A DNA stretch of 36,180 bases from positions 1 through 36,180 of the forward strand of contig JBIKLF010000024.1 in NCBI GenBank assembly GCA_044359955.1. Reading direction: 5' to 3'. The DNA comes from JACTMZ01 sp044359955 (lineage in GTDB: Bacteria; Verrucomicrobiota; Verrucomicrobiia; Chthoniobacterales; JACTMZ01). Shown piece after piece: positions 1 through 8,032 of the stretch (position 1 is the stretch's first letter; every line of letters begins with the position of its first letter). The translations under genes were made by a program, and so were the position numbers. The notes under the pieces are model-generated. The model worked only from the letters and a program-made list of their open reading frames with translations, did not search any database and was not told the origin of the DNA.

Positions 1-305
1 TGCGACTAATACCCGGAATGTGTCCCGCTTGCGCGGGACGGCCGGGGCGGGCCGTCATTCCTGTTCTGTCTTGCACCGCACGGGGTTTGTCCTGCCATGA
101 CGATCACTCGTCACGCGGTGGGCTCTTACCCCGCCATTTCAACCTTACCTGCCGAAGCAGGCGGTATATTTTCTGCGACACTATCCGTGGCGACGGACTT
201 GCGTCCGCCGGCCCCGCGCTTGCGCGCGGCGTGCTGCCCCGAGGTGTCCGGACTTTCCTCTGCACGGGGAAACCGCACAGCGGCCGCCGGCCACCCGCCG
301 TAAAC
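1..305 (-). ncRNA. rnpB: RNase P RNA (type A), 3' part cut off by the window edge
   Basis: This is the catalytic RNA of RNase P, which trims tRNA 5' leaders. On the minus strand the hallmark GAGGAAAGTCCGG (5' half of helix P4) reads from 260 downward. It is preceded by a P3-like hairpin (280-260, CTGTGCGG/CCGTGCAG with wobble pairs). Further conserved blocks follow: ACAGAAAATATACCGCC (about 178-162), GGTAAGGTTGAAA (about 151-139), GGTAAGAGCCCACC, and AAACCCC with GTGCAAGACAGAA. The sequence stops at CCGGGTATTAG, which aligns with the conserved CCGGGTAGGCTGCTTGAG segment. The last 70 or more bases (3' half of P4, 3' strand of P1) must therefore lie before position 1. The 5' end is not determined exactly; 295-310 fits the usual spacing. 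The gene lies downstream of ispG on the same strand. Short plus- and minus-strand ORFs across it are chance. Confidence 0.93.
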
Positions 306-309
306 AAGC

Positions 310-329
310 TAGGACCCTTTTGGTCCTAC
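310..329 (-). repeat. GTAG-hairpin (REP-like) element upstream of rnpB
   Basis: On the minus strand GTAG (329-326) is followed by the hairpin GGACC-AAAAG-GGTCC with a short AAAA-type loop. It has the same build as the other GTAG hairpins in the window but a shorter stem. It sits immediately 5' of the RNase P RNA, so part of it could instead belong to the rnpB promoter or leader region. Confidence 0.5.
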
Positions 330-356
330 CGCAACCATGCACGTAGAGAGAATAAG

Positions 357-444
357 GCTGAGACCTGAGTTTGAAACTTGAGTGATATTGCTCCGGCCTT
401 CGGCCGCAACAATTCCACTCAGGTCTCAGGTTTCAAACCTCAGC
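357..444. repeat. Inverted pair of the 'ACTCAGGTTTCAAA' repeat at the end of ispG
   Basis: The left arm (357-384) and right arm (416-444) are near-complementary copies of a dispersed repeat whose core reads CACTCAGGTTTCAAA followed by CTCAGGTCTCAGC. A small hairpin (CCGGCC-TTC-GGCCG) lies between the arms. The right arm overlaps the ispG stop codon (433-435), so the transcript of ispG would end in a large stem-loop. There is no T-tract, so calling it an intrinsic terminator would be speculative. Related single copies lie at 17508-17610, 27041-27074 and 28568-28602. Confidence 0.7.
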
Positions 445-2208
445 CCTCTCTTTCGCCTCCACCCACCGTCCCTGCTCCTTGATCAAATCGACCAGGCGCT
501 CCACCGCTTCCTCCTCCGGAATATTGAACCGCAACGCTTTCTTACCGACGTAAAGATTCACCTTGCCCGGTGCCCCGCCCACGTAGCCGAAATCGGCATC
601 CGCCATTTCACCCGGACCATTCACGATGCATCCCATGATGGCAATCTTCACCCCCTTCAAATGCTCGGTCGCCGCTTTGATCCGCGCTGTCGTCTCCTGC
701 AAATTGAACAAGGTCCGCCCGCAACTTGGACACGCCACATAGTCCGTTTTGAAAATCCGCGCCCCCACCGCTTGCAGAATATTGTAGGCCAACCGCAGCG
801 TCTGTCCCGGCGCCTCCTCGGTGCGCAGCAGCACCGCATCGCCAATGCCGTCGCAGAGCAAAGATCCGAGGCGTGCGCTGGCCGCGAGAAGCGTGCGGAC
901 AAACGGTGTTTGCGCGTCGGGGTGCGGATCCAAGGAGTCCTTCAGCAAAATGGGATGCCGCGCCTCGATCCCGGCCGCGAGCAGACGGAAGGCGGCAATG
1001 ACCGGCAAGTCGATTCCGTCCTTCACCGTGACGAGGCATGCTTTCGTCCGGGCTGCCAACTCCGCCAGGGCCTGCCCGTCGCGCGGATCGACTTCGACCA
1101 CTGGCAAATCTTCGTAGACCAACTCCGGCTGGAAATCCCCCAACCCGGAAAGCTTGTGCGCCACCGCGTCATAGTGCTGGCGCGTCACCACGACACGGGG
1201 CACTTCCTCCCCGCCAAGCGGAACACCATGGATGGTCAATTTCTCGGTGGCCCGCCGAGCGTAGGAAAATGGATCAAACGAAAACTCCACCGCACGGCAC
1301 CATCCCTCGCCCTGCCCGGCCAGGAGCTGGACCAACTCCCGCGCCACCGGAATTTCATGCACGCTGTCCTCGGTCAGACTCACCCGGATGGTATCCCCGA
1401 TGCCATCGGCCAAAAGCGACCCGATGCCCACAGCACTCTTGATCCGTCCATCCTCGCCATCACCCGCCTCGGTCACACCGAGATGGATCGGATAATTCCA
1501 ATCTGGTCCCTCGGCCGCCAGGCGCGCCGCCAGAAGACGGTAGGCGGCGATCATGACCTTCGGATTCGAGGCCTTCATGGAAAAGACCAGGTCATGGTAA
1601 TCCTTCTCCCTCGCGAGCTGGGCAAACTCCAGCGCACTTTCCACCATGCCGAGCGGCGTATCGCCGTAGCGGTTCATGATCCGGTCGCTCAGCGAACCGT
1701 GATTCGTGCCGATGCGCATGGCGATGCCGCGCGTCCGGCACAACTCGACCAAGGGCGCGAATTTTTCCCGGATACGCCCGATCTCGGCCGCATATTGCTC
1801 GTCGCTGTATTCGCGCACCGCGAATTTTTTCGAGTCGGCATAGTTGCCCGGGTTGACCCGCACCTTGTCCACCCACTTGGCCGACTCGAGCGCCGCATCG
1901 GGCTTGAAATGAATGTCGGCCACCAAAGGCACATCGCAGCCGCGCGCCCGCAATCCGTCGCGGATCGCTTCCAAGTTCCGTGCGTCCTTCACCGTCGGTG
2001 CGGTGATGCGCACAATTTCGCAGCCCACGTCAGCCAGATCCATCGACTCGCGGATGCAGGCCTGCGTATCCATCGTGTCGCAGGTGATCATGGACTGCAC
2101 GCGCACCGGGTTGTCTCCCCCGATGCCTACCTTGCCAACTTTCACCGCGCGGCTGCGCCGGCGTTCCGCATAAAATGGAAGCGGCAGTTCACTGCTCATC
2201 GCACGCAT
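433..2208 (-). CDS. ispG: (E)-4-hydroxy-3-methylbut-2-enyl-diphosphate synthase, long form
   Basis: Penultimate enzyme of the MEP isoprenoid pathway. It reduces 2-C-methylerythritol 2,4-cyclodiphosphate to HMBPP with a 4Fe-4S cluster in the cytoplasm. The 591 residues make it the long, three-domain form known from plants, Chlamydiae and Bacteroidetes; the common short form has about 370. The N-terminal TIM barrel is visible (VGIGGDNPVRVQSM near residue 27; MRIGTNHGSLSDR). The cluster ligands are C493 and C496 (CPSCGR) and C527 (GCIVNGPGE) with E534. The start at 2208 or at the fourth codon (2199) is possible; neither has a clear Shine-Dalgarno. It follows rseP by 22 bp, a gap filled by a GTAG hairpin. 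The stop codon lies inside a dispersed repeat. Confidence 0.97.
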   Translation of the reverse strand: MRAMSSELPLPFYAERRRSRAVKVGKVGIGGDNPVRVQSMITCDTMDTQACIRESMDLADVGCEIVRITAPTVKDARNLEAIRDGLRARGCDVPLVADIHFKPDAALESAKWVDKVRVNPGNYADSKKFAVREYSDEQYAAEIGRIREKFAPLVELCRTRGIAMRIGTNHGSLSDRIMNRYGDTPLGMVESALEFAQLAREKDYHDLVFSMKASNPKVMIAAYRLLAARLAAEGPDWNYPIHLGVTEAGDGEDGRIKSAVGIGSLLADGIGDTIRVSLTEDSVHEIPVARELVQLLAGQGEGWCRAVEFSFDPFSYARRATEKLTIHGVPLGGEEVPRVVVTRQHYDAVAHKLSGLGDFQPELVYEDLPVVEVDPRDGQALAELAARTKACLVTVKDGIDLPVIAAFRLLAAGIEARHPILLKDSLDPHPDAQTPFVRTLLAASARLGSLLCDGIGDAVLLRTEEAPGQTLRLAYNILQAVGARIFKTDYVACPSCGRTLFNLQETTARIKAATEHLKGVKIAIMGCIVNGPGEMADADFGYVGGAPGKVNLYVGKKALRFNIPEEEAVERLVDLIKEQGRWVEAKERAEV

Positions 2209-2211
2209 CGG

Positions 2212-2234
2212 GTCGGCGGGAAGGCCGACGCTAC
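2212..2234 (-). repeat. GTAG-hairpin between rseP and ispG
   Basis: On the minus strand GTAG (2234-2231) leads into a six-pair stem (GTCGGC at 2229-2224, GCCGAC at 2217-2212) with loop CTTCCC. The TAG of GTAG is the stop codon of rseP, and the ispG start codon follows the stem by only three bases. The hairpin therefore fills the region where an ispG ribosome binding site would be expected. Confidence 0.7.
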
Positions 2235-3682
2235 ATCCCCGGGGCGGGGCTGTCCCCGGCGCCTGTCTTCTCCGGAGCCGGCGTGAATTTCAACTCCGCC
2301 GGCGGTTCTTCCTTTCCGCGCCACGGCAAATCCTGCACGTCGAAAAACGTGATGTAGAGCATGTAGCCGATAATAAGAAAGGCGAAGCCGCTTTGGACCA
2401 CTTCCAGCACGCGCACGTTAATCGGTTTGCGCCGGATCGCCTCGATGATGGCCAGCGTGATGTGCCCGCCGTCGAGCACGGGAATGGGCAGAAGGTTGAG
2501 CAGGGCCAGATTGACGTTGAGCACGACGCTGAACCACAGGGCCAGGCGCCAGCCGTCCGGCGACTCGAAGAGCAGGTAGTAGATGCGCATGATCCCCACC
2601 GGGCCGCTCAGGTGCTCGGCCTTGATATCGCTGCGCGGCGAGAAGACCGCCGACAAGGTGTCAACCATGGTGCGCACACTGCCGACCACCAGTTGGATCG
2701 GGTTGGGATGCTCGAGCACGGTGACCCCGCGGTCGTCCCACAAAATTCCGACCCGCGGCTTGTCCTCGCCCTCGGGAACCAGTGGCGTGACAGCCAACTG
2801 CAATGTCTCGTCGCCGCGCTGCACGGTGAGATCAATCGGCTCCCCCGCCGGGTGCGTGTTGAGAAAGATGGAAAGCGAAGCCAAGCTGAGCAAAGGTTCG
2901 CCATCCACTGCAGTGATCAGATCGCGTGGACGGATCCCCGCGGCAGACGCCGGACTGTCGGGAAAAACTTTCGCCACCATCGGCGTGGTCGCCGGAAGAA
3001 TGCCGATTTGGCGCAGCGGACGCCGCCCCCAACCCTCGCGCTCCGGCGTGACTGGCTCGACTTCGACCGTCTGAACGGTTCCGTCACGCTCGAATTTGAC
3101 CGGAATGAGTGGCTCTTCGCTGCGGACCACATTCCACATCACGCTCTGGCGCATGTTGCCCATCCCGGCGAACTTCGTGACCGGGTGACGGTTGACCTCA
3201 AGAATTTTGTCGCCCGGCTCCAAACCGGCCTTGGCCGCGGGTCCCTCGGGCAACACATAACCGATCACCGTGGTTGTCTCGGCCTGGCTGACCGGCCGGC
3301 CGACGCCCCAGACGATGACCGCACAAAGCAGCGCGAGCAGCATGCTGGCCACCGGGCCGGAGATCGCGACGATAATTTTGTCCAACGCAGTCACCGGCGG
3401 CAACGCCGCGCGATCATGCCGGCTATCGCCCTCCACTGCTTCCATCGGCGCCAATTGGGGCAGTGCGACGAATCCACCGGCCGGGATGCACCCGAGGCTG
3501 TATTCCACGCCGCCAATCGTCTTTTTCCAGATCGGCTTGCCGAACCAGATGCCGAATTTCTCCACGACCAGCCCGCGCCAGCGCGCCGCTAGAAAGTGAC
3601 CCAGCTCGTGGGCAATAATGATCAGGTTAAAAAGAACGAGGACCTCCAGCAGGATCCCGGCAATGCGCAGATAATCAGCCAT
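2231..3682 (-). CDS. rseP: RseP-type site-2 membrane metalloprotease with two PDZ domains
   Basis: Inner-membrane intramembrane protease of the RseP/site-2 family. In E. coli it cleaves anti-sigma factor RseA and remnant signal peptides. It has an N-terminal membrane segment with the zinc motif HELGH (residues 25-29), two central PDZ domains (around residues 120-210 and 215-300, the second containing SPASAAGIRPRDLI), and a C-terminal membrane segment with LLPIPVLDGGH supplying the third zinc ligand (LDG 403-405). At 483 residues it matches family length. Its TAG stop is part of a GTAG repeat hairpin. In many bacteria dxr precedes rseP; here the upstream gene is a pseudouridine synthase, 32 bp away on the same strand. 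Confidence 0.96.
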   Translation of the reverse strand: MADYLRIAGILLEVLVLFNLIIIAHELGHFLAARWRGLVVEKFGIWFGKPIWKKTIGGVEYSLGCIPAGGFVALPQLAPMEAVEGDSRHDRAALPPVTALDKIIVAISGPVASMLLALLCAVIVWGVGRPVSQAETTTVIGYVLPEGPAAKAGLEPGDKILEVNRHPVTKFAGMGNMRQSVMWNVVRSEEPLIPVKFERDGTVQTVEVEPVTPEREGWGRRPLRQIGILPATTPMVAKVFPDSPASAAGIRPRDLITAVDGEPLLSLASLSIFLNTHPAGEPIDLTVQRGDETLQLAVTPLVPEGEDKPRVGILWDDRGVTVLEHPNPIQLVVGSVRTMVDTLSAVFSPRSDIKAEHLSGPVGIMRIYYLLFESPDGWRLALWFSVVLNVNLALLNLLPIPVLDGGHITLAIIEAIRRKPINVRVLEVVQSGFAFLIIGYMLYITFFDVQDLPWRGKEEPPAELKFTPAPEKTGAGDSPAPGM

Positions 3683-3714
3683 AAACGGTGATCATAGCAC
3701 GAAAGCCGCCGCCT

Positions 3715-4524
3715 TCACGCCCCAATTACGGCGGCGTCGCCGGAAAAGGCCTGCAAATCGGACGGCAAGCCGCACCGCACCTCTGCCCCGCCCGCCCCGC
3801 CGGGAAAATGCAGCGCCGACGCATGCAACGCGTGCCGCGGCAACCGCAACTCCGCCGCCAGCTTCGGCGTCCAACCCGTCTCGATAAATTCCAAATAAGC
3901 CCCACCCTCGCGTCCCCCGTAGATCTTGTCCCCGACCAGCGGATACCCCGCATGGGCCAGATGCACCCGGATCTGGTGCGTCCGTCCTGTCTTCGGCTCG
4001 GCCCGCACCAAGGCAAACTTTTCCCCGTCCCGCTCGAAGCGCCTCACCAAAGTCACATCGGTCCGCGCCACCGCACCGCGCGGATCGATGCAGCGCTTCA
4101 ACCAAACGGGTGACTCGCGGACCTCGCCCTGGCGGATGATCGGCGCGTCGATCGTTGTCTCACCCCACTCCGGCCAGCCCCGCACGAGAGCGAAATATTC
4201 TTTGCCGATCAGGCCGCGTTGCATGGCCAGACCCAAGGCGCGGGCGCGCTCCGGCGTCAGTGCCAACAAAACAAGTCCGCTCGTCTCCCGATCCAGCCGC
4301 GTGATGATGGAAAGCTGCCCCCGGTTGGCCAACTCATAGGCCAGCAGTTGCCGCAAACCGTCCCATAAAGTTGGCGCACCATCCGGCCGCGTCGGATGCG
4401 TGAGCAGACCCGCCGGCTTGTCCACCACGATCCAGTCACTCCCCTCCGCCACCACGCGGAAGTTGTCTTGCGCGATCCGTGCCGAACGGAAAACCTCATC
4501 CTTTCCATGATCAGCCTGCGCCAT
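3715..4524 (-). CDS. RluA-family pseudouridine synthase
   Basis: Converts uridine to pseudouridine in rRNA or tRNA; the target cannot be told from sequence. The catalytic motif TRLDRETSG (75-83, Asp78) replaces the usual HRLD with TRLD. The N-terminal WIVVDKPAGLLTHP (31-44) and the later KTGRTHQIRVHLAHAGYPLVGDKIYGG block are typical of the family. There is no S4 domain. The 269-residue length assumes the ATG at 4524. A longer open frame (to 4776) exists but runs antisense through lolD and has no family similarity. With this start the gene overlaps the start of lolD head to head by 18 bases, so the two promoters must lie inside each other's coding sequence. Confidence 0.9.
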   Translation of the reverse strand: MAQADHGKDEVFRSARIAQDNFRVVAEGSDWIVVDKPAGLLTHPTRPDGAPTLWDGLRQLLAYELANRGQLSIITRLDRETSGLVLLALTPERARALGLAMQRGLIGKEYFALVRGWPEWGETTIDAPIIRQGEVRESPVWLKRCIDPRGAVARTDVTLVRRFERDGEKFALVRAEPKTGRTHQIRVHLAHAGYPLVGDKIYGGREGGAYLEFIETGWTPKLAAELRLPRHALHASALHFPGGAGGAEVRCGLPSDLQAFSGDAAVIGA

Positions 4525-5172
4525 GTCTCCCGCCTTTATCCCTCGCCCGGCGGGGAAGTGCACGCCTTGCGGGATGTCTCCCTCGAAATTGCCCCGCATT
4601 CCTTCTGCGCGGTGACCGGACCAAGCGGCTGCGGCAAAAGCACCCTGCTCAACCTGCTCGGCGGACTCGATCAACCCTCCTCCGGTCAGATCACGGTGGA
4701 CGGACTCCCTTTGCACACCGCGGATGAACACGCGCTGACTGCCTACCGCCGTGAACGTTTGGGCATCATCTTCCAATTTTTCAACCTCCTGCCGGCCATG
4801 ACCGCCGTGGAGAATGTCGAACTTCCGCTCCTCCTGCGCGGCGACCGGGCCAAGGAGGCCCGCACCCGGGCCGGCGAGATGCTCGAGTTAGTCGGGCTGA
4901 CCCCGCGGGCTGACGCCTTTCCCCACCAAATGAGCGGGGGCGAAATGCAACGCGCTGCCGTGGCCCGCGCCCTGGTCCATCGTCCGGCCCTTCTCCTGGC
5001 CGACGAACCGACGGGAAATCTCGACTCGGCCAATGCCGCGCGCGTCCTCGAACTTTTCCAAAAGATTGCCTCCCAGCGCCTCGCCACCTTAATAATGGTG
5101 ACCCACAGCCCCGAAGCCGCCGCCGCGGCCGAGCGGCAAATCCCGATGATGGACGGCCGGTTATCCTCCTGA
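4507..5172 (+). CDS. lolD: LolD/MacB-type ABC transporter ATPase
   Basis: ATP-binding subunit of a type VII ABC transporter, most like LolD, which powers lipoprotein release from the inner membrane. It has Walker A GPSGCGKST (38-46), the Q-loop in IFQFFNLLPAMTAVENVELPL, signature MSGGEMQRAAVARAL, Walker B ALLLADEPTGNLDS and the H-loop MVTHSPE. The start ATG at 4507 gives 221 residues, the family norm; an open frame further upstream only reads antisense through the pseudouridine synthase. It lies 21 bp before lpxC-fabZ, so it is probably cotranscribed with lipid A genes. No LolC/LolE permease is next to it, so the name rests on sequence type and envelope context. Confidence 0.85.
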   Translation: MISLRHVSRLYPSPGGEVHALRDVSLEIAPHSFCAVTGPSGCGKSTLLNLLGGLDQPSSGQITVDGLPLHTADEHALTAYRRERLGIIFQFFNLLPAMTAVENVELPLLLRGDRAKEARTRAGEMLELVGLTPRADAFPHQMSGGEMQRAAVARALVHRPALLLADEPTGNLDSANAARVLELFQKIASQRLATLIMVTHSPEAAAAAERQIPMMDGRLSS

Positions 5173-5193
5173 CACCCACCGTCCACCCAGCCC

Positions 5194-6501
5194 ATGCAAA
5201 AACAACACACCCTGGCCGGTCCCGCCTCGCTCGCGGGCGTCTCGCTCCACACCGGAGAAAAGGTCACCCTCACCGTCCACCCGGCTCCCGTCGATTACGG
5301 ATTCAAATTCCGTCGCACCGACCTCAAAGATCAGCCGACCATCGACGCCCTCGCCGCCAACGTCCGCACGGTCGAGCGCGCCACCACCCTTGTGGAAGGC
5401 AACGTCAAGGTCCACACCGTCGAACACATTCTCTCCGCCCTCACCGGCCTCGGCGTGGACAACGCGCTCATCGAAATGGACGCCAACGAGCCGCCTATCG
5501 GCGACGGCAGCGGCGCGCCCTACGTCGCGCTGATCAAGAAAGCCGGCATCGTCGAACAAGATGCCCCGCGCCGCTACTGCGAGATCCGCGAGCCCGTCGC
5601 CATCCAGACGAAAAACGGCTCCATCCTGGTCATCCTGCCCGACACCAAATTCCGCGTCTCCTGCACCCAAGCCGGCCCCAACGGCAACCACACGCAATAC
5701 CTCAGCCTCGAGATCACCCCCGAGGTTTACGAAAAGGAAATCGCCCCCGCCCGCACCTTTGTCCACTACGAGGACGTCGAGCCGCTCATGGAGAAAGGCC
5801 TCATCCGCGGCGGCAGCCTCGAAAACGCCATCGTCATCCGCGACAACTCCGTCCTGAGCAAAGAGCCGCTCCGTTTTCCGGACGAATTCGTCCGCCACAA
5901 GATCCTTGATATCATCGGCGACCTCACTTTGGTCGGACGTCCGCTGCTCGGACACGTCGTCGCCGTGCGCCCCGGGCACGGACCCAACACCGAGCTCGCC
6001 GTGGCCATCGCCAAGGAACACGCCAAAATGATGGCCATGATCCCGCCGGCCCGACTCCCCGTCGGCGAGCGTGTCCTCTCCACCACGGAGATCATGAAGA
6101 TCCTTCCGCACCGTTATCCGTTCCTCATGGTCGACCGCATCGTCGCCTTCGAGGGCGACACCAAGTGCACCGGCGTCAAATCGGTGACCATCAACGAACC
6201 CTTCTTCCAAGGCCACTTCCCGAACCATCCGGTCATGCCCGGCGTGCTGCAAGTCGAAGCCATGGCCCAGGTCGCCAGCATCCTCATGATGCTCAACACG
6301 CAAAACTCCGGCAAAATCGGCTACTTCATGAGCGCGGACGAAGTGAAATTCCGCAAACCCGTTTTCCCGGGCGACACCCTCTTCATCCATTGCGAATTGA
6401 CCCGCTCCCGCAAGACCATGGCCCGCGCCGCGTGCTCCTGCACGGTCAACGGCGAAATCGTGAGCGAAGGCATCCTCCTCTTCGGCCTCGTCTCGGAATG
6501 A
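5194..6501 (+). CDS. lpxC/fabZ: LpxC-FabZ fusion: UDP-3-O-acyl-GlcNAc deacetylase / 3-hydroxyacyl-ACP dehydratase
   Basis: Bifunctional protein of 435 residues. The first about 285 residues are LpxC, the committed zinc deacetylase of lipid A synthesis: zinc motif HTVEH (74-78), KILDIIGDLTLVG, and GHGPNTELA. The rest is FabZ, which dehydrates 3-hydroxyacyl-ACP: ILPHRYPFLMVDR with the catalytic His, and GHFPNHPVMPGVLQVEAMAQ with the catalytic Glu. Fusions of this kind are established in Bacteroidetes and other groups. The fusion joins two enzymes that draw on the same 3-hydroxyacyl-ACP pool. The stop overlaps the lpxA start by four bases (ATGA), indicating translational coupling. Confidence 0.97.
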   Translation: MQKQHTLAGPASLAGVSLHTGEKVTLTVHPAPVDYGFKFRRTDLKDQPTIDALAANVRTVERATTLVEGNVKVHTVEHILSALTGLGVDNALIEMDANEPPIGDGSGAPYVALIKKAGIVEQDAPRRYCEIREPVAIQTKNGSILVILPDTKFRVSCTQAGPNGNHTQYLSLEITPEVYEKEIAPARTFVHYEDVEPLMEKGLIRGGSLENAIVIRDNSVLSKEPLRFPDEFVRHKILDIIGDLTLVGRPLLGHVVAVRPGHGPNTELAVAIAKEHAKMMAMIPPARLPVGERVLSTTEIMKILPHRYPFLMVDRIVAFEGDTKCTGVKSVTINEPFFQGHFPNHPVMPGVLQVEAMAQVASILMMLNTQNSGKIGYFMSADEVKFRKPVFPGDTLFIHCELTRSRKTMARAACSCTVNGEIVSEGILLFGLVSE

Positions 6502-7265
6502 TCCACCCGACTGCCATCGTCGATCCGGCGGCCGAAATCCATGCCGGCGCCCGCATCGGCCCCTACTGCATCGTCGGACCCCACGTCGTCATCGGCGAAG
6601 ACACCGAACTCCAGCACCACGTCACCGTGATGGGCCCGACCACCATCGGCCGCGGCAACTTCTTTTTTGCCTACACCTCCATCGGACAAAAAACGCAGGA
6701 CCTCAAATACGCCGGCGAACCGACCTACCTCGAAATCGGCGACGGCAATACCTTCCGCGAATTCAGCACGGTCAACCGCGGCACCTTGCCCGGCACGAAA
6801 ACCATCGTCGGCAGCGGCGGGAACTTTCTCGCCTACTCGCACATCGCCCACGACTGCATCGTCGGCAACAATGTCATATTCTCCAACAACGGCACCCTGG
6901 CCGGACACGTCAAAGTCGGCGACCACACCATCCTTGGCGGGCTCGCCGCCATCCACCAATTCTGCCGCGTCGGCCGCTACGCCATCGCCGGCGGCTGCTC
7001 CAAGCTCGTGCAGGACCTCCCCCCGTTCTTCATCGCCGACGGCAACCCGGCCGAAGTACGCGGCATCAACCAAGTCGGACTGGAACGCGCCGGCTTCGCG
7101 CCGGAAACCATCCGCGCCCTCAAAGAAGCCTACCGCATCCTCTACCGCGGCAAACTCAATGTGAAACAAGCGGTCGAAACCATGCGCCGCGAACTCCCCG
7201 ATCTCCGCGAAGTGACCGAAGTCTGCGACTTCATCGAATCAAGCGAACGCGGCATCATTCGCTGA
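6498..7265 (+). CDS. lpxA: UDP-N-acetylglucosamine acyltransferase
   Basis: First enzyme of lipid A synthesis; transfers a 3-hydroxyacyl chain from ACP to UDP-GlcNAc. It has the left-handed beta-helix hexapeptide repeats (IHPTAIVDPAAEIHAGARIGPYCIVG onward), the catalytic His motif SHIAHDCIVGNN, and the helical C-terminal domain (ALKEAYRILYRGKLNVKQAVE). The 255 residues agree with the family (about 260). The ATG overlaps the fabZ stop, so the start is well supported. The same operon thus encodes steps 1 and 2; lpxD is not in the window. Confidence 0.97.
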   Translation: MIHPTAIVDPAAEIHAGARIGPYCIVGPHVVIGEDTELQHHVTVMGPTTIGRGNFFFAYTSIGQKTQDLKYAGEPTYLEIGDGNTFREFSTVNRGTLPGTKTIVGSGGNFLAYSHIAHDCIVGNNVIFSNNGTLAGHVKVGDHTILGGLAAIHQFCRVGRYAIAGGCSKLVQDLPPFFIADGNPAEVRGINQVGLERAGFAPETIRALKEAYRILYRGKLNVKQAVETMRRELPDLREVTEVCDFIESSERGIIR

Positions 7266-7287
7266 CCGCAACCAGGCCGCCCCTCTC

Positions 7288-7734
7288 TCACCGCCTCCGC
7301 CGCAACTTCTCCAAAGTCCCGCGCATTTCATTTTCCGCGCGCCCCATCTCCTCGAACAAAGTCTCCGACCCGATGGTCGACGCCCCAGCCGCCACTGCCG
7401 CAGTGCGGATCAAATTGTCGTTCGTCGCGACGGTCAAACGGTGCGTCTCCGCATACTTCACGACCAAACGCTCGATGATCGCATCCGCCGACTGGCCGGC
7501 CTGCGGATAAATCACCTGCACCCCGGCCGCTCCGGACAAGTCGCTCGAGGCTTTGGCCCCCGAGCCGCCATCAAAGACCACGACCACTCTCATCCCCGAG
7601 GCATCCTGGTGCCGTTCGAGCAACCGGACCAACTCCTCCCGGGCCGCGGCAGGGCTCCGGCGATGGCGCGTGGCGAGGTCCGGATGGGCAAAAATGACGT
7701 TATGGGCGTCCACCAGAAGGAATTGCTTGGCCAT
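7288..7734 (-). CDS. NYN-domain (YacP/Rae1-like) putative ribonuclease
   Basis: Small PIN-like NYN domain protein of 148 residues, resembling YacP. The acidic metal-site residues are visible in FLLVDAHNVIF, VVVVFDGG and VATNDNLIR. YacP-type proteins such as Bacillus Rae1 are ribosome-associated endoribonucleases; whether this one cuts RNA is inference. The ATG at 7734 gives the usual family start; the frame stays open to 7770 (MMSTKPGAK...), so 7767 or 7770 are alternatives. It is convergent with lpxA (22 bp apart) and divergent from rpmH. Confidence 0.85.
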   Translation of the reverse strand: MAKQFLLVDAHNVIFAHPDLATRHRRSPAAAREELVRLLERHQDASGMRVVVVFDGGSGAKASSDLSGAAGVQVIYPQAGQSADAIIERLVVKYAETHRLTVATNDNLIRTAAVAAGASTIGSETLFEEMGRAENEMRGTLEKLRRRR

Positions 7735-7829
7735 GGCCGGTATTTTGGCGCCGGGTTTGGTTGACATCAAGCGCCTCTCCCGCCATCCTGCTCCTTCGGT
7801 CGCCCTTCGGGTACGAATATTTTTGTCCT

Positions 7830-8003
7830 ATGAAAAGAACTTACCAACCTTCCAAGCGCACGCGCAAACGCCAGCACGGCTTCCGCGCGCGGATGAGTAC
7901 CAAAGGCGGTCGCGCCACTCTGGCCCGTCGTCGCCAGCGGGGACGCAAGCGTCTGTTGCCCAAAGGCGCAGAGATTCACTACGCCCGCCACACCGGCGCT
8001 TGA
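7830..8003 (+). CDS. rpmH: 50S ribosomal protein L34
   Basis: 57-residue, very basic protein beginning MKRTYQPSKRTRKRQHGFRARM, the diagnostic L34 sequence. It is slightly longer than the common 44-46 residues because of the tail LPKGAEIHYARHTGA. It heads the conserved rpmH-rnpA-yidD-yidC-jag operon. No Shine-Dalgarno is evident before the ATG; the short AT-rich stretch at 7815-7829 (gaatatttttgtcct) may hold the promoter. Confidence 0.97.
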   Translation: MKRTYQPSKRTRKRQHGFRARMSTKGGRATLARRRQRGRKRLLPKGAEIHYARHTGA

Positions 8004-8032
8004 CCGGTTGCTGCTTCAACCCGGGCGGCTTG

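Noticed and set aside
18..368. Short ORFs across the first 370 bases
   Set aside because: The sequence is RNase P RNA; the conserved RNA blocks explain it.
382..2286. 634-codon plus-strand open frame opposite ispG, and similar long frames opposite aspS (14129-16048), yidC (8721-10385), lpxC (5161-6390) and hisS (13020-14273)
   Set aside because: All are exact antisense shadows of strongly conserved genes in a GC-rich genome; their translations are His/Arg- or Gly/Asp-rich with no recognisable domain.
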